Positions 38,918 to 50,725 of a DNA stretch of 64,000 bases are shown here, piece after piece (position 1 is the first letter of the stretch; the number at the start of each line of letters is the position of its first letter). The notes beneath the pieces are model-generated. The model did no database searches and was not told the DNA's origin. It saw only the letters and a program-made list of their open reading frames with translations. Location: contig CAWZYM010000415.1 of assembly GCA_963966185.1 (NCBI GenBank), positions 1-64,000 of the forward strand, given 5' to 3'. The position numbers and the translations under genes are program-made. The stretch comes from Rhabditoides inermis (taxonomy: Eukaryota; Nematoda; Chromadorea; Rhabditida; Rhabditidae).

Positions 38918-41556
38918 GTGAATCGAACAGTTGTTCAAGCGAACAACTGTTCAAGCAAACAACTGTTCAAGCAAACAACTGTATTCAAGCGAGCAACTTT
39001 TCAAGCGAACAACTGTTCAAGCGAACAGTTGTTCAAGCGAACAACTGTATTCAAGCGAACAACTGTTCAAGCAAACAACTGGTCAAGCAAACAATTGTTC
39101 AAGCGAACAACTGTATTCAAACGAGCAACTGTTCAAGCGAACAGTTGTTCTAGCAAACAACTGTTTAAGCGAACAACTGTATTCAAGCGAACAACTGTTC
39201 AAGCGAACAACTTTTCAAGCAAACAGTTGTTCAAGCGAACAAATGTTAAGGCGGACAATATTTATTCAAGCGAGCAACTTTTCAAGCGAACAACTGTAAT
39301 CAAGCGAACAACAGTTCAAGCGAACTACTTTTCAAGCGAACTGTTGTTCAAGCAAACAACTGTATTCAAGCGAACAATTTTTCAAGCGAACAACTGTTCA
39401 AGCGAACAACTGTTCAAGCGAACAGTTGTTCAAGCGAACAGTTGTTCAAGCGAACAGTTGTACAAGCGAACAACTGTATTCAAGCGAAATACTTTTCAAG
39501 CGAACAACTGTTCAAGAGAAAAACTGTTCAAGCGAACAGTTGTTTAAGCGAACAACTGTACAAGCGAAATGTTGTTCAAGCGAACAGCTGTTCAAGCAAA
39601 CAACTGTTCAAGCAAACAACTGTATTCAAGCGAGCAACTGTTCAAGCGAACAGTTGTTCAATCGAACAACTGTTTAAGCGAACAACTGTATTCAAGCAAA
39701 CAACTGTTCAAGCGAACAACTGTTCCAACTGTTTAAGCGAACAACTGTACAAGCGAAATGTTGTTCAAGCGAACAGCTGTTCAAGCAAACAACTGTTCAA
39801 GCAAACAACTGTATTCAAGCGAGCAACTGTTCAAGCAAACAGTTGTTCAATCGAACAACTATTCAAGCGAACAACTGTTCAAGCGAACAGTTGTTCAAGC
39901 GAACAACTGTTCAAGCGAACAACTGTATTCAAGCGAACAACTTTTCAAGCAAACAACTGTATTCAAGCGAACAATTGTTCAAGCGAACAACTGTTCAAGC
40001 AAACAACTGTTCAATCAAACAACTGTATTCAAGCGAGCAACTTTTCAAGCGAACAACTGTAATCAAGCGAACAACAATTCAAGCGAACAACTATATTCAA
40101 GCGAACAACTGTTCAAGCGAACAGTTGTTTAAGAGAACAACTGTTCGAGCGAACAAATGTTAAGGCGAAGAACTAGTGAATCGAACAAATGTTCAAGCGA
40201 ACAACTGTTCAAGCAAACAACTGTTCAAGCAAACAACTGTATTCAAGCAAGCAACTTTTCAAGCGAACAAATGTTCAAGCGAACAACTGTTCAAGCAAAC
40301 AACTGGTCAAGCAAACAATTGTTCAAGCAAACAACTGTTCAAGCAAACAACTGTTCAAGCGAACAACTGTTCAAGCAAACAACTGGTCAAGTGAACAATT
40401 ATTCAAGCGAACAATTGTTCAAGCAAACAACTGTTCAAGCGAACAACTGTATTCAAGCGAACAACTTTTCAAGCAAACAACTGTATTCAAGCGAACCATT
40501 GTTCAAGCGAACAACTGTTCAAGCGAACAGTTGTTTAAGAGAACAACTGTTCAAGCGAACAAATGTTAAGGCGAAGAACTAGTGAATCGAACAGTTGTTC
40601 AAGCGAACAACTGTTCAAGCAAACAACTGTTCAAGCAAACAACTGTGTTCAAGCAAACAACTGTATTCAAGCGAGCAACTTTTCAAGCGAACAACTGTAA
40701 TCAAGCGAACAACAGTTCAAGCGAACAACTATATTCAAGCGAACAACTGTTCAAGCGAACAATTTTTCAAGCGAACAACTGTTTCAGCGAACAACTGCAT
40801 TCAAGCGCTCAACTGTTCAAGCGAACAACTGTTCAAGCGAAAGGTTGTTCAAGCGAACAACTGTATTCAAGCGAACAACTTTTCAAGCGAACAGTTGTTC
40901 AAGCGAACAACTGTTCCAACTGTTTAAGCGAACAACTGTACAAGCGAAATGTTGTTCAAGCGAACAGCTGTTCAAGCAAACAACTGTTCAAGCAAACAAC
41001 TGTATTCAAGCGAGCAACTGTTCAAGCGAACAGTTGTTCAATCGAACAACTGTTTAAGCGAACAACTGTATTCAAGCAAACAACTGTTCAAGCGAACAAC
41101 TGTTCCAACTGTTTAAGCGAACAACTGTACAAGCGAAATGATGTTCAAGCGAACAGCTGTTCAAGCAAACAACTGTTCAAGCAAACAACTGTATTCAAGC
41201 GAGCAACTGTTCAAGCGAACAGTTGTTCAATCGAACAACTATTCAAGCAAACAACTGTTCAAGCGAACAGTTGTACAAGCGAACAACTGTTTAAGCGAAC
41301 AACTGTATTCAAGCGAACAACTTTTCAAGCAAACAACTGTATTCAAGCGAACAATTGTTCAAGCCAACAACTGTTCAAGCAAACAACTGTTCAATCAAAC
41401 AACTGTATTCAAGCGAGCAACTTTTCAAGCGAACAACTGTAATCAAGCGAACAACAGTTCAAGCGAACAACTATATTCAAGCGAAAAAAATGTTCAAGCG
41501 AACAGTTGTTTAAGAGAACAACTGTTCAAGCGAACAAATGTTAAGGCGAAGCACTA
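38918..41556 (+). repeat. 1258 + 406 + 975-bp higher-order block, copy 2
   Basis: Downstream copy of 24625-27263, with landmarks at 38918, 40176, 40582 and 41557. It keeps every private mark of the first copy, including the AAAAAAA run near 41485 and CTGCATTC near 40796. Confidence 0.82.
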
Positions 41557-41890
41557 GTGAATCGAACAGTTGTTCAAGCGAACAACTGTTCAAGCAAACA
41601 ACTGTTCAAGCAAACAAGAATATTCAAGCGAGCAACTTTTCAAGCGAACAACTGTTCAAGCGAACAGTTGTTCAAGCGAACAACTGTATTCAAGCGAACA
41701 ACTGTTCAAGCAAACAACTGGTCAAGAAAACAATTGTTCAAGCGAACAACTGTTCAAGCAAACAACTGTTCGAGCGAACAACTGTTCACGCAAACAACTG
41801 GTCAAGTGAACAATTATTCAAGCGAACAATTGTTCAAGCAAACAACTGTATTCAAACGAGCAACTGTTCAAGCGAACAGTTGTTCTAGCG

Positions 41891-43312
41891 AACAACTGTT
41901 TAAGCGAACAACTGTATTCAAGCGAACAACTGTTCAAGCGAACAACTTTTCAAGCAAACAGTTGTTCAAGCGAACAAATGTTAAGGCGAACAATATTTAT
42001 TCAAGCGAGCAACTTTTCAAGCGAACAACTGTAATCAAGCGAACAACAGTTCAAGCGAACAACTTTTCAAGCGAACTGTTGTTCAAGCGAACAACTGTAT
42101 TCAAGCGAACAACTTTTCAAGCGAACAACTATTCAAGCGAACAACTGTTCAAGCGAACAGTTGTTCAAGCGAACAGTTGTTCAAGCGAACAGTTGTACAA
42201 GCGAACAACTGTATTCAAGCGAAAAACTTTTCAAGCGAACAACTGTTCAAGAGAAAAACTGTTCAAGCGAACAGTTGTTTAAGCGAACAACTGTACAAGC
42301 GAAATGTTGTTCAAGCGAACAGCTGTTCAAGCAAACAACTGTTCAAGCAAACAACTGTATTCAAGCGAGCAACTGTTCAAGCGAACAGTTGTTCAATCGA
42401 ACAACTGTTTAAGCGAACAACTGTATTCAAGCAAACAACTGTTCAAGCGAACAACTGTTCCAACTGTTTAAGCGAACAACTGTACAAGCGAAATGTTGTT
42501 CAAGCGAACAGCTGTTCAAGCAAACAACTGTTCAAGCAAACAACTGTATTCAAGCGAGCAACTGTTCAAGCAAACAGTTGTTCAAGCGAACAACTGTTCA
42601 AGCGAACAACTGTATTCAAGCGAACAACTTTTCAAGCAAACAACTGTATTCAAGCGAACAATTGTTCAAGCGAACAACTGTTCAAGCAAACAACTGTTCA
42701 ATCAAACAACTGTATTCAAGCGAGCAACTTTTCAAGCGAACAACTGTAATCAAGCGAACAACAATTCAAGCGAACAACTGTATTCAAGCGAGCAACTTTT
42801 CAAGCGAACAACTGTAATCAAGCGAACAACAATTCAAGCGAACAACTGTTCAAGCGAACAGTTGTTTAAGAGAACAACTGTTCAAGCGAACAAATGTTAA
42901 GGCGAAGAACTAGTGAATCGAACAGTTGTTCAAGCGAACAACTGTTCAAGCAAACAACTGTTCAAGCAAACAACTGTATTCAAGCGAGCAACTTTTCAAG
43001 CGAACAACTGTTCAAGCGAACAGTTGTTCAAGCGAACAACTGTATTCAAGCGAACAACTGTTCAAGCAAACAACTGGTCAAGCAAACAATTGTTCAAGCG
43101 AACAACTGTTCAAGCAAACAACTGTTCAAGCGAACAACTGTTCAAGCAAACAACTGGTCAAGTGAACAATTATTCAAGCGAACAATTGTTCAAGCAAACA
43201 ACTGTATTCAAACGAGCAACTGTTCGAGCGAACAGTTGTTCTAGCGAACAACTGTTTAAGCGAACAACTGTATTCAAGCGAACAACTGTATTCAAACGAG
43301 CAACTGTTCAAG
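41891..43312 (+). repeat. 1504-bp tandem duplication, copy 1
   Basis: Starts at AACAACTGTTTAAGCG and matches 43395 onward at an offset of 1504 bp. It contains the landmark at 42913. It overlaps the last part of the second 14.3-kb copy, so the 1.5-kb event happened on or after that copy; copy 1 of the large unit has no such local doubling. Confidence 0.84.
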
Positions 43313-43394
43313 AGAAAAACTGTTCAAGCGAACAGTTGTTTAAGCGAACAACTGTACAAGCGAAATGTTGTTCAAGCGAACAGCTGTTCAAGCA

Positions 43395-44816
43395 AACAAC
43401 TGTTTAAGCGAACAACTGTATTCAAGCGAACAACTGTTCAAGCGAACAACTTTTCAAGCAAACAGTTGTTCAAGCGAACAAATGTTAAGGCGAACAATAT
43501 TTATTCAAGCGAGCAACTTTTCAAGCGAACAACTGTAATCAAGCGAACAACAGTTCAAGCGAACAACTTTTCAAGCGAACTGTTGTTCAAGCGAACAACT
43601 GTATTCAAGCGAACAACTTTTCAAGCGAACAACTATTCAAGCGAACAACTGTTCAAGCGAACAGTTGTTCAAGCGAACAGTTGTTCAAGCGAACAGTTGT
43701 ACAAGCGAACAACTGTATTCAAGCGAAAAACTTTTCAAGCGAACAACTGTTCAAGAGAAAAACTGTTCAAGCGAACAGTTGTTTAAGCGAACAACTGTAC
43801 AAGCGAAATGTTGTTCAAGCGAACAGCTGTTCAAGCAAACAACTGTTCAAGCAAACAACTGTATTCAAGCGAGCAACTGTTCAAGCGAACAGTTGTTCAA
43901 TCGAACAACTGTTTAAGCGAACAACTGTATTCAAGCAAACAACTGTTCAAGCGAACAACTGTTCCAACTGTTTAAGCGAACAACTGTACAAGCGAAATGT
44001 TGTTCAAGCGAACAGCTGTTCAAGCAAACAACTGTTCAAGCAAACAACTGTATTCAAGCGAGCAACTGTTCAAGCAAACAGTTGTTCAAGCGAACAACTG
44101 TTCAAGCGAACAACTGTATTCAAGCGAACAACTTTTCAAGCAAACAACTGTATTCAAGCGAACAATTGTTCAAGCGAACAACTGTTCAAGCAAACAACTG
44201 TTCAATCAAACAACTGTATTCAAGCGAGCAACTTTTCAAGCGAACAACTGTAATCAAGCGAACAACAATTCAAGCGAACAACTGTATTCAAGCGAGCAAC
44301 TTTTCAAGCGAACAACTGTAATCAAGCGAACAACAATTCAAGCGAACAACTGTTCAAGCGAACAGTTGTTTAAGAGAACAACTGTTCAAGCGAACAAATG
44401 TTAAGGCGAAGAACTAGTGAATCGAACAGTTGTTCAAGCGAACAACTGTTCAAGCAAACAACTGTTCAAGCAAACAACTGTATTCAAGCGAGCAACTTTT
44501 CAAGCGAACAACTGTTCAAGCGAACAGTTGTTCAAGCGAACAACTGTATTCAAGCGAACAACTGTTCAAGCAAACAACTGGTCAAGCAAACAATTGTTCA
44601 AGCGAACAACTGTTCAAGCAAACAACTGTTCAAGCGAACAACTGTTCAAGCAAACAACTGGTCAAGTGAACAATTATTCAAGCGAACAATTGTTCAAGCA
44701 AACAACTGTATTCAAACGAGCAACTGTTCGAGCGAACAGTTGTTCTAGCGAACAACTGTTTAAGCGAACAACTGTATTCAAGCGAACAACTGTATTCAAA
44801 CGAGCAACTGTTCAAG
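43395..44816 (+). repeat. 1504-bp tandem duplication, copy 2
   Basis: Second copy, with its landmark at 44417. It is joined to copy 1 by ~80 bp that resemble the region near 42250 (GAGAAAAACTG and GTACAAGCGAAATG monomers). It runs to about 44816 and then continues as a diverged version of the 1498-bp unit. Confidence 0.84.
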
Positions 44817-45898
44817 CGAACAATTGTTCAAGCGAACAACTGGTCAAGCTAACAACTGGTCAAGCGAACAACTGTTCAAGCGAACAATTGTTCAAGCGAA
44901 CAACTGGTCAAGCTAACAACTGGTCAAGCGAACATCTGTTCTAGCGAACAACTTTTTAAGCGAACAATTGTTCAAGCGAACAACTGGTCAAGCGAACAAT
45001 GGTTAAAGCAAACAACTGTTCAAGCGAACAACTGTTCCAACTGTTTAAGCAAACAACTGTACAAGCGAAATTTTGTTCAAGCGAACAGCTGTTCAAGCAA
45101 ACAACTGGTCAAGCGAACAATTGTTCAAGCGAATAACTGTTCAAGCAAACAACTGTATTCAAGCGAGCAACTGTTCAAGCCAACAGTTGTTCAAACGAAC
45201 AACTGTTTAAGCGAACAACTGTATTCAAGCGAACAACTGTTCAAGCGAACAACTGTTCAAGCGAACAGTTGTTCAAGCGAACAACTGTATTCAAGCGAAC
45301 AACTGTTCAAGCAAACAGTTGTTCAAGCGAACAACTGTATTCAAGCGAACAACTTTTCAAGCGAACAACTGTTCAAGCGAACAAATGTTCAAGCGAACAG
45401 TTGTTCAAGCGAACAATTGTTCAAGCGATCAACTGTATTCAAGCGAACAACTTTTCAAGCAAACAGTTGTTCAAGCGAACAACTGTATTCAAGCGAACAA
45501 CTTTTCAAGCAAACAGTTGTTCAAGCGAACAAATGTTAAGGCGAACAATATTTATTCAAGCGAGCAACTTTTCAAGCGAACAACTGTAATCATGCGAACA
45601 AGTTTTCAAGCGAACTGTTGTTCAAGCGAACAACCGTTCAAGCGAACAACTGTATTCAAGCGAACAACTTTTCAAGCGAACAACTATTCAAGCGAACAAC
45701 TGTTCAAGCGAACAGTTGTTCAAGCGAACAGTTGTTCAAGCAAACAACTGTTCAAGCGAACAACTGTATTCAAGTGAACAACTTTTCAAGCAAACAACTG
45801 TATTCAAGCGAACCATTGTTCAAGCGAACAACTGTTCAAGCGAACAGTTGTTTAAGAGAACAACTGTTCAAGCGAACAAATGTTAAGGCGAAGAACTA
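44417..45898 (+). repeat. Diverged 1482-bp version of the 1498-bp unit
   Basis: Carries the same order of marks as the 1498-bp units but is 16 bp shorter and has private changes: GAACATCTG near 44933, GAAATTTTG near 45067, AATCATGCGAACAAG near 45590 and CAAGTG near 45771. It represents a separate lineage that continues in the 5.1-kb units at 46727 and 51823. Confidence 0.78.
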
Positions 45899-45994
45899 GT
45901 GAATCGAACAGTTGTTCAAGCGAACAACTGTTCAAGCGAACAGTTGTTTAAGAGAACAACTGTTCAAGCAAACAAATGTTAAGGCGAAGAACTA
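45899..45994 (+). repeat. 96-bp landmark-to-landmark unit
   Basis: Two landmarks only 96 bp apart (six 16-bp monomers), the shortest spacing in the window. It is a local doubling of the GTTTAAGAGAACAACTG to GGCGAAGAACTAG segment that precedes every landmark. Confidence 0.8.
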
Positions 45995-48900
45995 GTGAAT
46001 CGAACAGTTGTTCAAGCGAACAAATGTTCAAGCAAACAACTGTTCAAGCAAACAACTGTGTTCAAGCAAACAACTGTATTCAAGCGAGCAACTTTTCAAG
46101 CGAACAACTGTAATCAAGCGAACAACAGTTCAAGCGAACAACTATATTCAAGCGAACAACTGTTCAAGCGAACAATTTTTCAAGCGAACAACTGTTTCAG
46201 CGAACAACTGCATTCAAGCGCTCAACTGTTCAAGCGAACAACTGTTCAAGCGAAAGGTTGTTCAAGCGAACAACTGTATTCAAGCGAACAACTTTTCAAG
46301 CGAACAGTTGTTCAAGCGAACAACTGTTCCAACTGTTTAAGCGAACAACTGTACAAGCGAAATGTTGTTCAAGCGAACAGCTGTTCAAGCAAACAACTGT
46401 TCAAGCAAACAACTGTATTCAAGCGAACAGTTGTTCAAGCGAACAACTGGTCAAGCAAACAATTGTTCAAGCGAACAACTGTTCAAGCAAACAACTGTTC
46501 AAGCGAACAACTGTTCAAGCAAACAACTGGTCAAGTGAACAATTATTCAAACGAACAATTGTTCAAGCAAACAACTGTATTCAAACGAGCAACTGTTCGA
46601 GCGAACAGTTGTTCTAGCGAACAAGTGTTTAAGCGAACAACTGTATTCAAGCGAACAACTGTATTCAAACGAGCAACTGTTCAAGCGAACAATTGTTCAA
46701 GCGAACAACTGGTCAAGCTAACAACTGGTCAAGCGAACAACTGTTCAAGCGAACAATTGTTCAAGCGAACAACTGGTCAAGCTAACAACTGGTCAAGCGA
46801 ACATCTGTTCCAGCGAACAACTTTTTAAGCGAACAATTGTTCAAGCGAACAACTGGTCAAGCGAACAATGGTTAAAGCAAACAACTGTTCAAGCGAACAA
46901 CTGTTCCAACTGTTTAAGCAAACAACTGTACAAGCGAAATGTTGTTCAAGCGAACAGCTGTTCAAGCAAACAACTGGTCAAGCGAACAATTGTTCAAGTG
47001 AATAACTGTTCAAGCAAACAACTGTATTCAAGCGAGCAACTGTTCAAGCCAACAGTTGTTCAAACGAACAACTGTTTAAGCGAACAACTGTATTCAAGCG
47101 AACAACTGTTCAAGCGAACAACTGTTCAAGCGAACAGTTGTTCAAGCGAACAACTGTATTCAAGCGAACAACTGTTCAAGCGAACAACTGTTCAAGCGAA
47201 CAGTTGTTCAAGCGAACAATTGTTCAAGCGATCAACTGTATTCAAGCGAACAACTTTTCATGCAAACAGTTGTTCAAGCGAACAACTGTATTCAAGCGAA
47301 CAACTTTTCAAGCAAACAGTTGTTCAAGCGAACAAATGTTAAGGCGAACAATATTTATTCAAGCGAGCAACTTTTCAAGCGAACAACTGTAATCATGCGA
47401 ACAAGTTTTCAAGCAAACTGTTGTTCAAGCGAACAACCGTTCAAGCGAACAACTGTATTCAAGCGAACAACTTTTCAAGCGAACAACTATTCAAGCGAAC
47501 AACTGTTCAAGCGAACAGTTGTTCAAGCGAACAGTTGTTCAAGCGAACAACTGTTCAAGCGAACAACTGTATTCAAGCGAACAACTTTTCAAGCAAACAA
47601 CTGTATTCAAGCGAACCATTGTTCAAGCGAACAACTGTTCAAGCGAACAGTTGTTTAAGAGAACAACTGTTCAAGAGAACAAATGTTAAGGCGAAGAACT
47701 AGTGAATCGAACAGTTGTTCAAGCGAACAACTGTTCAAGCAAACAACTGTTCAAGCAAACAACTGTGTTCAAGCAAACAACTGTATTCAAGCGAGCAACT
47801 TTTCAAGCGAACAACTGTAATCAAGCGAACAACAGTTCAAGCGAACAACTATATTCAAGCGAACAACTGTTCAAGCGAACAATTTTTCAAGCGAACAACT
47901 GTTTCAGCGAACAACTGCATTCAAGCGCTCAACTGTTCAAGCGAACAACTGTTCAAGCGAAAGGTTGTTCAAGCGAACAACTGTATTCAAGCGAACAACT
48001 TTTCAAGCGAACAGTTGTTCAAGCGAACAACTGTTCCAACTGTTTAAGCGAACAACTGTACAAGCGAAATGTTGTTCAAGCGAACAGCTGTTCAAGCAAA
48101 CAACTGTTCAAGCAAACAACTGTATTCAAGCGAGCAACTGTTCAAGCGAACAGTTGTTCAATCGAACAACTGTTTAAGCGAACAACTGTATTCAAGCAAA
48201 CAACTGTTCAAGCGAACAACTGTTCCAACTGTTTAAGCGAACAACTGTACAAGCGAAATGTTGTTCAAGCGAACAGCTGTTCAAGCAAACAACTGTTCAA
48301 GCAAACAACTGTATTCAAGCGAGCAACTGTTCAAGCGAACAGTTGTTCAATCGAACAACTATTCAAGCGAACAACTGTTCAAGCGAACAGTTGTTCAAGC
48401 GAACAACTGTTCAAGCGAACAACTGTATTCAAGCGAACAACTTTTCAAGCAAACAACTGTATTCAAGCGAACAATTGTTCAAGCCAACAACTGTTCAAGC
48501 AAACAACTGTTCAATCAAACAACTGTATTCAAGCGAGCAATATTTCAAGCGAACAACTGTAATCAAGCGAACAACAGTTCAAGCGAACAACTATATTCAA
48601 GCGAACAACTGTTCAAGCGAACAGTTGTTTAAGAGAACAACTGTTCAAGCGAACAAATGTTAAGGCGAAGAACTAGTGAATCGAACAGTTGTTCAAGCGA
48701 ACAACTGTTCAAGCAAACAACTGTTCAAGCAAACAAGTGTATTCAAGCGAGCAACTGTTCAAGCAAACAGTTGTTCAATCGAACAACTATTCAAGCGAAC
48801 AACTGTTCAAGCGAACAGTTGTTCAAGCGAACAACTGTTCAAGCGAACAACTGTATTCAAGCGAACAACTTTTCAAGCAAACAACTGTATTCAAGCGAAC

Positions 48901-49415
48901 AATTGTTCAAGCGAACAACTGTTCAAGCAAACAACTCTTCAATCAAACAACTGTTTTCAAGCGAGCAACTTTTCAAGCGAACAACTGTAATCAAGCGAAC
49001 AACAGTTCAAGCGAACAAATATTCAAGCGAACAACTGTTCAAGCGAACAGTTGTTTAAGAGAACAACTGTTCAAGCGAACAAATGTTAAGGCGAAGAACT
49101 AGTGAATCAAACAGTTGTTCAAGCGAACAACTGTTCAAGCAAACAACTGTTCAAGCAAACAACTGTATTCAAGCGAGCAACTTTTCAAGCGAACAACTGT
49201 TCAAGCGAACAGTTGTTCAAGCGAACAACTGTATTCAAGCGAACAACTGTTCAAGCAAACAACTGGTCAAGCAAACAATTGTTCAAGCGAACAACTGTTC
49301 AAGCAAACAACTGTTCAAGCGAACAACTGTTCAAGCAAACAACTGGTCAAGTGAACAATTATTCAAGCGAACAATTGTTCAAGCAAACAACTGTATTCAA
49401 ACGAGCAACTGTTCG

Positions 49416-50012
49416 ATTCGCTTGAACAGTTGTTCGCTTGAACAACTGTAACATTTGTTCGCTTGAACAACTGTTTGCTTGAAAAGTTGTTCGCTTGAAT
49501 ACAGTTGTTCGCTTGAACAGTTGTTCGCTTGAACAACTGTTTGCTGCTTGAATACAGTTGTTCGCTTGAACAACTGTTCGCTTGAACAGTTGTTCGCTTG
49601 AACAGTTGTTCGCTTGAATACAGTTGTTCGCTTAAACAGTTGTTCGTTTGAACAACTGTTGGCTTGAACAGTTGCTCGCTTGAATACAGTTGTTTGCTTG
49701 AACAGTTATTCGCTTGAACAATTGTTCGCTTGACCAGTTGTTTGCTTGAACAGCTGTTCGCTTGAACAACATTTCGCTTGTACAGTTGTTCGCTTAAACA
49801 GTTGGAACAGTTGTTCGCTTGAACAGTTGTTTGCTTTAACCATTGTTCGCATGACCAGTTGTTCGCTTGAACAATTGTTCGCTTAAAAAGTTGTTCGCTG
49901 GAACAGTTGTTCGCTTGACCAGTTGTTAGCTTGACCAGTTGTTCGCTTGAACAATTGTTCGCTTGAACAATTGTTCGCTTGAACAGTTGCTCGTTTGAAT
50001 ACAGTTGTTCGC
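49416..50012 (-). repeat. Inverted 16-bp satellite block, copy 1
   Basis: At GTTCGATTCGCTTGAAC the array switches strand, and monomers read TTCGCTTGAACAACTG for about 0.6 kb. Its reverse complement follows the order of marks seen at about 46650-47340 (CAAACGAGCAAC, CTGGTCAAGCTAAC, TGGTTAAAGC, TTCCAACTG, GTACAAGCGAAATG), so it is an imperfect inverted copy of that stretch about 2.1 kb away. It ends directly at the start of the 11-bp repeat of the inverted-repeat arm. Confidence 0.88.
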
Positions 50013-50270
50013 AATGTAAATGTGTTGTATATGTGATGTATATGTGATGTATATGTGATGTGTATGTGATGTATATGTAATGTATACGTGATGTATACGT
50101 GATGTATACGTGATGTTTACGTGATGTATATGTGATGTATACGTGATGTATATGTGATGTATATGTGATGTATACGTGATGTATACGTGATGTATACATT
50201 ACATATACATCACATACACATCACGTATACATTACATATACATCACATACACATCACATATACATCACAT
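50013..50270 (-). repeat. 11-bp satellite at the outer end of the left arm
   Basis: GATGTATACGT / GATGTATATGT monomers run to about 50190. The direction then flips at TGTATACATTACATA and monomers read ATACATCACAT to about 50270. The outer arm end is therefore itself a small palindrome of the 11-bp repeat. Confidence 0.9.
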
Positions 50271-50391
50271 ATGTGTCGTCGATAGCTGCGATTATCCAGA
50301 GTGCTATGTTCTCTTCTATCTTACCATCTTACGTCTCCGCTACGGTGACAGTAACTTTCTAGAGACAGTACTTACTATGCTCTCTTCTGTC

Positions 50392-50421
50392 TACTGTCAC
50401 GTTTCCGCTATGGTGACAGTA
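50392..50421. repeat. Perfect 9-bp hairpin across the ~65-bp unit junction
   Basis: TACTGTCAC and its complement GTGACAGTA flank a 12-nt loop (GTTTCCGCTATG). Weaker versions of the same stem (TGTCAC / GTGAC) lie at the other unit junctions, near 50465 and 50529. Confidence 0.75.
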
Positions 50422-50688
50422 ACTTTCTAGAGACAGTACTATGCTCTCTTCTGTCTACTGTCACATCTCCGCTGCGGTGACTACAACTTAATAGAGACAG
50501 TACTATGCTCTCTTCTGTCTACTGTCACATTTCCGCTGCGGTGACAACAACTTCTAGAGACAGTACTATGCTTTCTTCTGTCTACTCTCACCTCTCGTCT
50601 ACTCTTCTACTCTCACGTTTGCAGTAGTCACTGCGACTTTCGAGAGACAGTTATGAATACTCTCCCTCCTCTCTCTCTCCCTCTTCTC

Positions 50689-50692
<4 letters not shown>

Positions 50693-50722
<30 letters not shown>
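50693..50722 (+). repeat. (TC)15 microsatellite
   Basis: Pure TC run of about 30 bp in the left arm. The corresponding run is about 28 bp at 55823-55850, and the complementary GA runs are at about 51689-51718 and 56818-56846. This is ordinary length variation between copies. Confidence 0.93.

Positions 50723-50725
<3 letters not shown>

Larger units (their letters stand above)
28992..43312 (+). repeat. 14.3-kb tandem duplication, copy 2
   Basis: Second copy of 14699-28939, separated from it by only ~52 bp of ordinary monomers. It carries an 80-bp insertion relative to copy 1 at about 41730-41809 (monomers with AAGAAAACAATTG and TTCACGC). Its right end diverges at 43313, where copy 1 reads CAAGCGAACAATTG and copy 2 reads CAAGAGAAAAACTG. 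Confidence 0.88.
1428..49415 (+). repeat. Main 16-bp satellite array (CAAGCGAACAACTGTT)
   Basis: About 48 kb of tandem 16-bp monomers with consensus CAAGCGAACAACTGTT. Common variants are CAAGCAAAC (CpG to CpA), an 18-bp form with an extra AT (CTGTATT), CTTTT for CTGTT, CTGGT for CTGTT, and the core swap AACAGTTGTT. Rare markers include TTCCAACTG, GTACAAGCGAAATG, GTTAAGGCG and GATCAAC. The monomer has no stop codon in any + frame. 16 is not a multiple of 3, so each frame reads the same 16-residue peptide (QLFKRTTVQANNCSSE) with a shifted phase. On the other strand TTGAAC brings a TGA in every monomer. The long + strand open frames are therefore arithmetic products of the repeat and not genes. 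I see no promoter, intron or non-repeat sequence anywhere in it. Confidence 0.97.

Noticed and set aside
1428..49415. CRISPR array
   Set aside because: Repeats are contiguous with no unique spacers of constant length, the periods are 16 and 18 bp, and there are no cas genes.
49363..50199. 278-codon minus-strand open frame, and its copy at 54493-55329
   Set aside because: It joins inverted 16-bp satellite with inverted 11-bp satellite. It is open only because the blocks are reversed there and the stop-free strand is the minus strand.
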